Shown here: positions 60,501-64,000 of the stretch, one piece after another | Layout: each line of letters opens with the position of its first letter | Position numbering within the stretch: the stretch's first letter is position 1 | NCBI RefSeq assembly: GCF_009389715.1 | Contig: NW_024067834.1 | Coordinates: 186,001 to 250,000 of the forward strand | Reading direction: 5' to 3' | Length of the DNA stretch: 64,000 nucleotides | Source of the DNA: Phoenix dactylifera | Taxonomy: Eukaryota > Streptophyta > Magnoliopsida > Arecales > Arecaceae | Position numbers and translations under genes: made by a program | The notes under the pieces: generated by a model | What the model saw: only the letters and a program-made list of their open reading frames with translations | Told to the model about the DNA's origin: nothing | The model's database searches: none

Positions 60501-61769
60501 GATTTTAGTAGTAGCTTTAACATTAATTACTCTTCTATCTCGTGGTTTACTAGGTCACTCTAGAAAATCATCCATATCATGCATGTTTTATTGCTTTATG
60601 ATCTTTGGATCTAGTTTGAAGTTGGTTGATGCTTCTACATGTCTTTTACCTGCATGATTTGGCTCTTTGATCATTATCTCTCCAGGACTTGATACAACAT
60701 CAATCTAATTAAACTCCTACTCAAAATTATCAAGCTGATAAACTTTTTAACTAATTTGATCTCTTGAACTTCTCAACTCAACATGGTTTCCATCTGATCA
60801 AGCTTCCTTTACTTCAAATCTTCATTTCTAGATCGGTATTGCATTTGTCTAGATTTTTTTTGGAAGTCTAGAACTAAAACTCACTCTCATATAAATTTGT
60901 TTGAAAATTTTTAATATATCACCTTGCTAGATGGAAATCGCAAAAATATTCAATACTTTTTTCATCTCTTTAGAATATTCTCTTCAGTACCGTAGCTTGA
61001 AGAATCTAATTCTCCTCTCAGCTTTCAAAAACTGCTTTCTTCCTAACATCCTAATTATCAGGAGAATCTGTTAGCATTATTTCCAACTCTACCAAAATAT
61101 TTAACAAATCATGCCCAATAAAGTATGACATGGAATTTCAACTCATATAATTGATATTGAGCAATTCAAGAGGTGGACAATTGGGGACAAAAATGGTCAT
61201 GTTGATGTTAATGAAATTGGTCGTCATGATTTAAATATGAAATTACAGTATAGTCCATATATTTGAACACGAGAATAATAAATTACTAAAAACTCCGCAA
61301 CCATGCCAAAACATAAAACCACCAACAAGATGATTCTATTATTGGAGAGAATTACTGGATACTTGGTAGCTCCACCATCGCATGCAATCTAAATTTTCAT
61401 TGATACCTCAATAGATCTGCATGCAGCCACCATCCTCTTCTCCACCAAGTTGCCCACAGGGTCAAGCATCAAGTCGATGGGTAATATAGCTTGAATTAGC
61501 ACAAAATCATAGACCCAAAGTAGACGAGATAGTTGATGATGATATCAATATAATCAGATTAAGGTGCAAAGGCCTTGGAAACAATAAGAAGCTAAAAGGG
61601 TTAATGGTGAAGTAGGTAAGACATATTCTGATTAGTGCTTTTTATGCATTCTATGCTTGTCAGAATTAGAGCGTGAAGACAAGACTCGAGATTAGTGTAT
61701 ATATACATTATGGAAGTTACTCATGGAAACTAATCAAGATATTCTTATAGGAAGCATGTAAATTGGACA
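57536..61769. other. Gene-poor spacer
   Basis: 4.2 kb of AT-rich sequence with only short open frames and no protein signature. Nothing recognised. Confidence 0.4.
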
Positions 61770-62254
61770 TGTTGTCGCTAAATTCCGAGCCGAGGTTGGT
61801 GAGAACCGAAGAGAAGTAAGATCGGAGGAGACCGAGGTGAATAAGAACTGGTTACCACCGAGTCCAACCTAAAAGTTTCCGACGAGAGACCTCCGATACT
61901 TAAGTCAAAATACTAGGGCAACAATGTAGAAGAGAGAAAATTTGTTGAGAAGAGTCTTAAAATGGGCTTACCTGATGATCCTCGAGTTATCCCTTATATA
62001 GGATAAAATATGCACTGTGCCTTATCTGTGTTGTAATGGTCGGCTATATGTTGACAACATGGTAATCGTTTCGTCCAACTAGCATGCAGCTATGATCGCA
62101 TCGATCATGCTCTAACTGCAACCTTAATTAGTTTAACTGTCAATCTTTATCGCTTCGAGCAAAATACCACCTTGGTTTTCACTGTAGCCATTCATCTTGA
62201 TGATAGGCTGATAGGGTTCAAGCTGAGGTTAAGATGTCTGATATTCTCCCCCAT
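61770..62254 (-). mobile_element. Probable solo LTR, minus orientation
   Basis: Bounded by TGTTGTCGC at 61770 and TTCTCCCCCA at 62254 (TG...CA). On the minus strand a TATA box (CCTATATAAGGG near 62003-61992) sits about halfway, as in an LTR. The flanking pentamers GGACA and TTTGG do not match, so boundaries or intactness are uncertain. Confidence 0.45.
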
Positions 62255-62411
62255 TTGGTACGGTAATAATGATTTTGGTGCCGCAATATATATCGGTTCG
62301 TCTTGACATCGGGTCTTCACCGACGTGGGCCGCGATGTCCCCACCACTCTTCTTCGTGATTAAGCGGAGGGACCTCAACCTCATCCCCTCGACCCGGGTC
62401 ACTTGGAGGAC

Positions 62412-64000
62412 ATGGCATCCTCTACGCTCGCGTCGCCTCTCTGGCTTTCCCGCTCTGCTTTCCTTCTAAAAACTTCACTCCTACCTTCGGGAACTAGGGC
62501 TTTGACTCGCGGCTTTACAGGACCTCGCCAACCCCCCACCTCCCTCTCCCCCCTCTCTCTGAAGCCCTCTTTCAAACACCTTTCTGCTATACCATCAGCT
62601 TCTGGCATCTTTGCTCAAAAATCCTCGGACTTGGAGCGGAGCTTCGCTCGAGAGGATGTTGTGATTCTTGGCATCGAAACCAGCTGCGATGATACTGCCG
62701 CGGCTGTTGTAAATCCTCTTATCTCGTTTTGGTTTCTCCGCTTTCTCTTTGCTATAACATTGCGATAGGGTTTGCATCAGCGAGTTTTCTTGATCAGATT
62801 CTTGTTTCGAATGTCCTTTTCTTTTTCAGGTCAGAGGCAATGGAGAAATTCTTAGTCAAGTTGTGTCTTCGCAGGTAAGGGTTTATACCTAGCAGTTTCT
62901 GATAGGATATATATCGATGAAATTAATGGATTTTAATGATTGGCTTTGGTTGGAATTTGTTTTTTTATTGCTTTTTGGGGAATGCTCATCTGAATTTTTC
63001 ACAAGGAAAAGGTTACATTTTTAGTTGGTTGGTGCGTCTCTTACTCTTTTCTCTCTCTCTTCTTATATGTCAGGATACCAGGTCACTATTTTTGTGACCT
63101 TTCATTGCATCGAGATACTAAGAGTTAGGGTTACATTCCAGAAATTTTTTATTTCTTTCCATCTTCATCAGATTATATTAGGTGGGCGAGACCTTTTAAA
63201 TTGGATAAGTTGATCGAGGATGTAGCCTCGACCAGGAATAAGTAGCAAAAAAGTGAAGAAGTTGATGACCCTTAATGAAATGATTATAGTGCCAGACTCT
63301 TTCTTGGTTAGAAAATTGCATGAAGTTGGGGTGATAATCTTGTGGCTGATCAAAGGTTTTCCCTACAATTCGAGGAAATATGTCCTTCAGTAAAAGGACA
63401 ATTTCATCAGAGCAAAGTAACTCAACTCTTAGTACCTCTATGAAGTGTGCATATAAGTATTGAAGACTATTTCTGTCAATGCAACTGATATCATATCCTT
63501 CTTGGCATTTCCACCATGGTTATGTTCAAAGTTGAAAACCTAAACTGACTTGGATAGAAGTTTTAGATGAGGGATATAAAAGGATCGCATTGACGGTATA
63601 TGGAGCCTTTAATATGAAATAATGGTGAAGAAGGAAGTGCAAAAAAAGGTCCAATTGGAATAGGGCCTATAACCTTGTGGTAAGAGATTTATTTTCTGAG
63701 TGATCACAGTCTGTTGTATGTGTGTGTGTGTGTGTGTGTTGTATGATGTTCTAAGAAGTATGCCTTAACTTCCCTGAAGGAGATAATATGAAGCTTGTTT
63801 TCTGCATAACTGGCCTTGGTTTGTTTAACAATAAAGTTTCTTTTTCATCTGATATAGAGACACTATCAGCATCACTTATTTATCAAGTGCATCTCCATGT
63901 CCCTGTATTTTACTCGATGTGTCTCAACAAACTTTGGTTACACAATTCTTCTTATATGAGCGAAAGATCATTGCTTTCCTGCAGTTGATATTCAGCATGA
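62412..64000 (+). CDS. GCP1: Mitochondrial tRNA N6-adenosine threonylcarbamoyltransferase (TsaD/Qri7 type), 5' part
   Basis: Transfers the threonylcarbamoyl group to A37 of ANN-decoding tRNAs (t6A); the Qri7/OSGEPL1 branch works in mitochondria. Exon 1 62412-62708 encodes an 85-residue Ser/Leu/Arg-rich leader (MASSTLASPLWLSRSAF...) consistent with organelle import, then the Kae1/TsaD opening motif VVILGIETSCDDTAAAV. Exon 2 62830-62874 (15 codons) continues VRGNGEILSQVVSSQ. Both introns are GT-AG and phase 0. The following family block with the first metal-binding His residues was not found in 62875-64000, so exon 3 lies beyond the right edge and the gene is partial here. The ATG at 62412 is the first in frame; an apparent earlier start is a TTG. 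Confidence 0.9.
62875..64000 (+). other. GCP1 intron 2 (partial)
   Basis: Donor GTAAGG at 62875. AT-rich, with a (TG)n microsatellite at about 63716-63740. The CTGCAG near 63985 could be an acceptor, but the 15 codons that follow do not match the expected family sequence. Confidence 0.6.

Noticed and set aside
63980..64000. Possible third GCP1 exon beginning after CTGCAG near 63985
   Set aside because: The few codons available do not resemble the expected continuation and the window ends; cannot be supported.

Overview
This is a nuclear window from a flowering plant, most likely a monocot. First exons are very GC-rich, introns are AT-rich and up to 5.7 kb long, splice sites are canonical GT-AG, and retrotransposon remnants fill the gene gaps. 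A palm-like genome would fit, but that is an impression and not a demonstrated placement.

Layout. 32-2744 (-): complete five-exon secreted amidase. 3090-6545: two long inverted arms of GC blocks and AT microsatellites, split by a 1073-bp solo LTR (4646-5718) with a perfect 5-bp target-site duplication. 6546-9450: LINE and MITE remnants. 8448-13874: local cluster of small unrecognised genes sharing the C-terminal signature FAxExDGLxCFE: three intact (10687-10956 -, 12447-12701 +, 13626-13874 -) and two broken copies. 15046-15342: 5'-truncated LINE with an 11-bp duplication. 16496-18074 (+): organellar mTERF protein, convergent with COG4 (18281-24243 -). 26780-27360: LINE RNase H remnant. 27415-35313: complete, young (5 substitutions between LTRs) gag-only LTR retrotransposon on the minus strand; nearly all of pol is missing and the 3' part carries 15 x 46 bp and 17 x 121 bp tandem arrays. 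36591-41633 (+): four-exon ankyrin-repeat protein. 42915-49576 (+): five-exon EMC8/9 homologue. 50109-50469 (-): broken copper amine oxidase 5' end. 52420-52686 (+): single-exon CLE peptide precursor. 52687-62411: gene-poor, with LTR fragments and a 91-bp tandem duplication. 62412-right edge (+): first two exons of the mitochondrial TsaD/Qri7-type tRNA threonylcarbamoyltransferase.

The conserved genes are ordinary housekeeping or signalling genes (Golgi tethering, ER membrane insertion, organellar transcription, tRNA modification, peptide signalling) with no evident joint pathway. The unusual content is the small-gene cluster and the gag-only element with its internal satellite-like arrays. 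Exon coordinates were worked out by hand from reading frame and splice-site continuity; no similarity search was possible.
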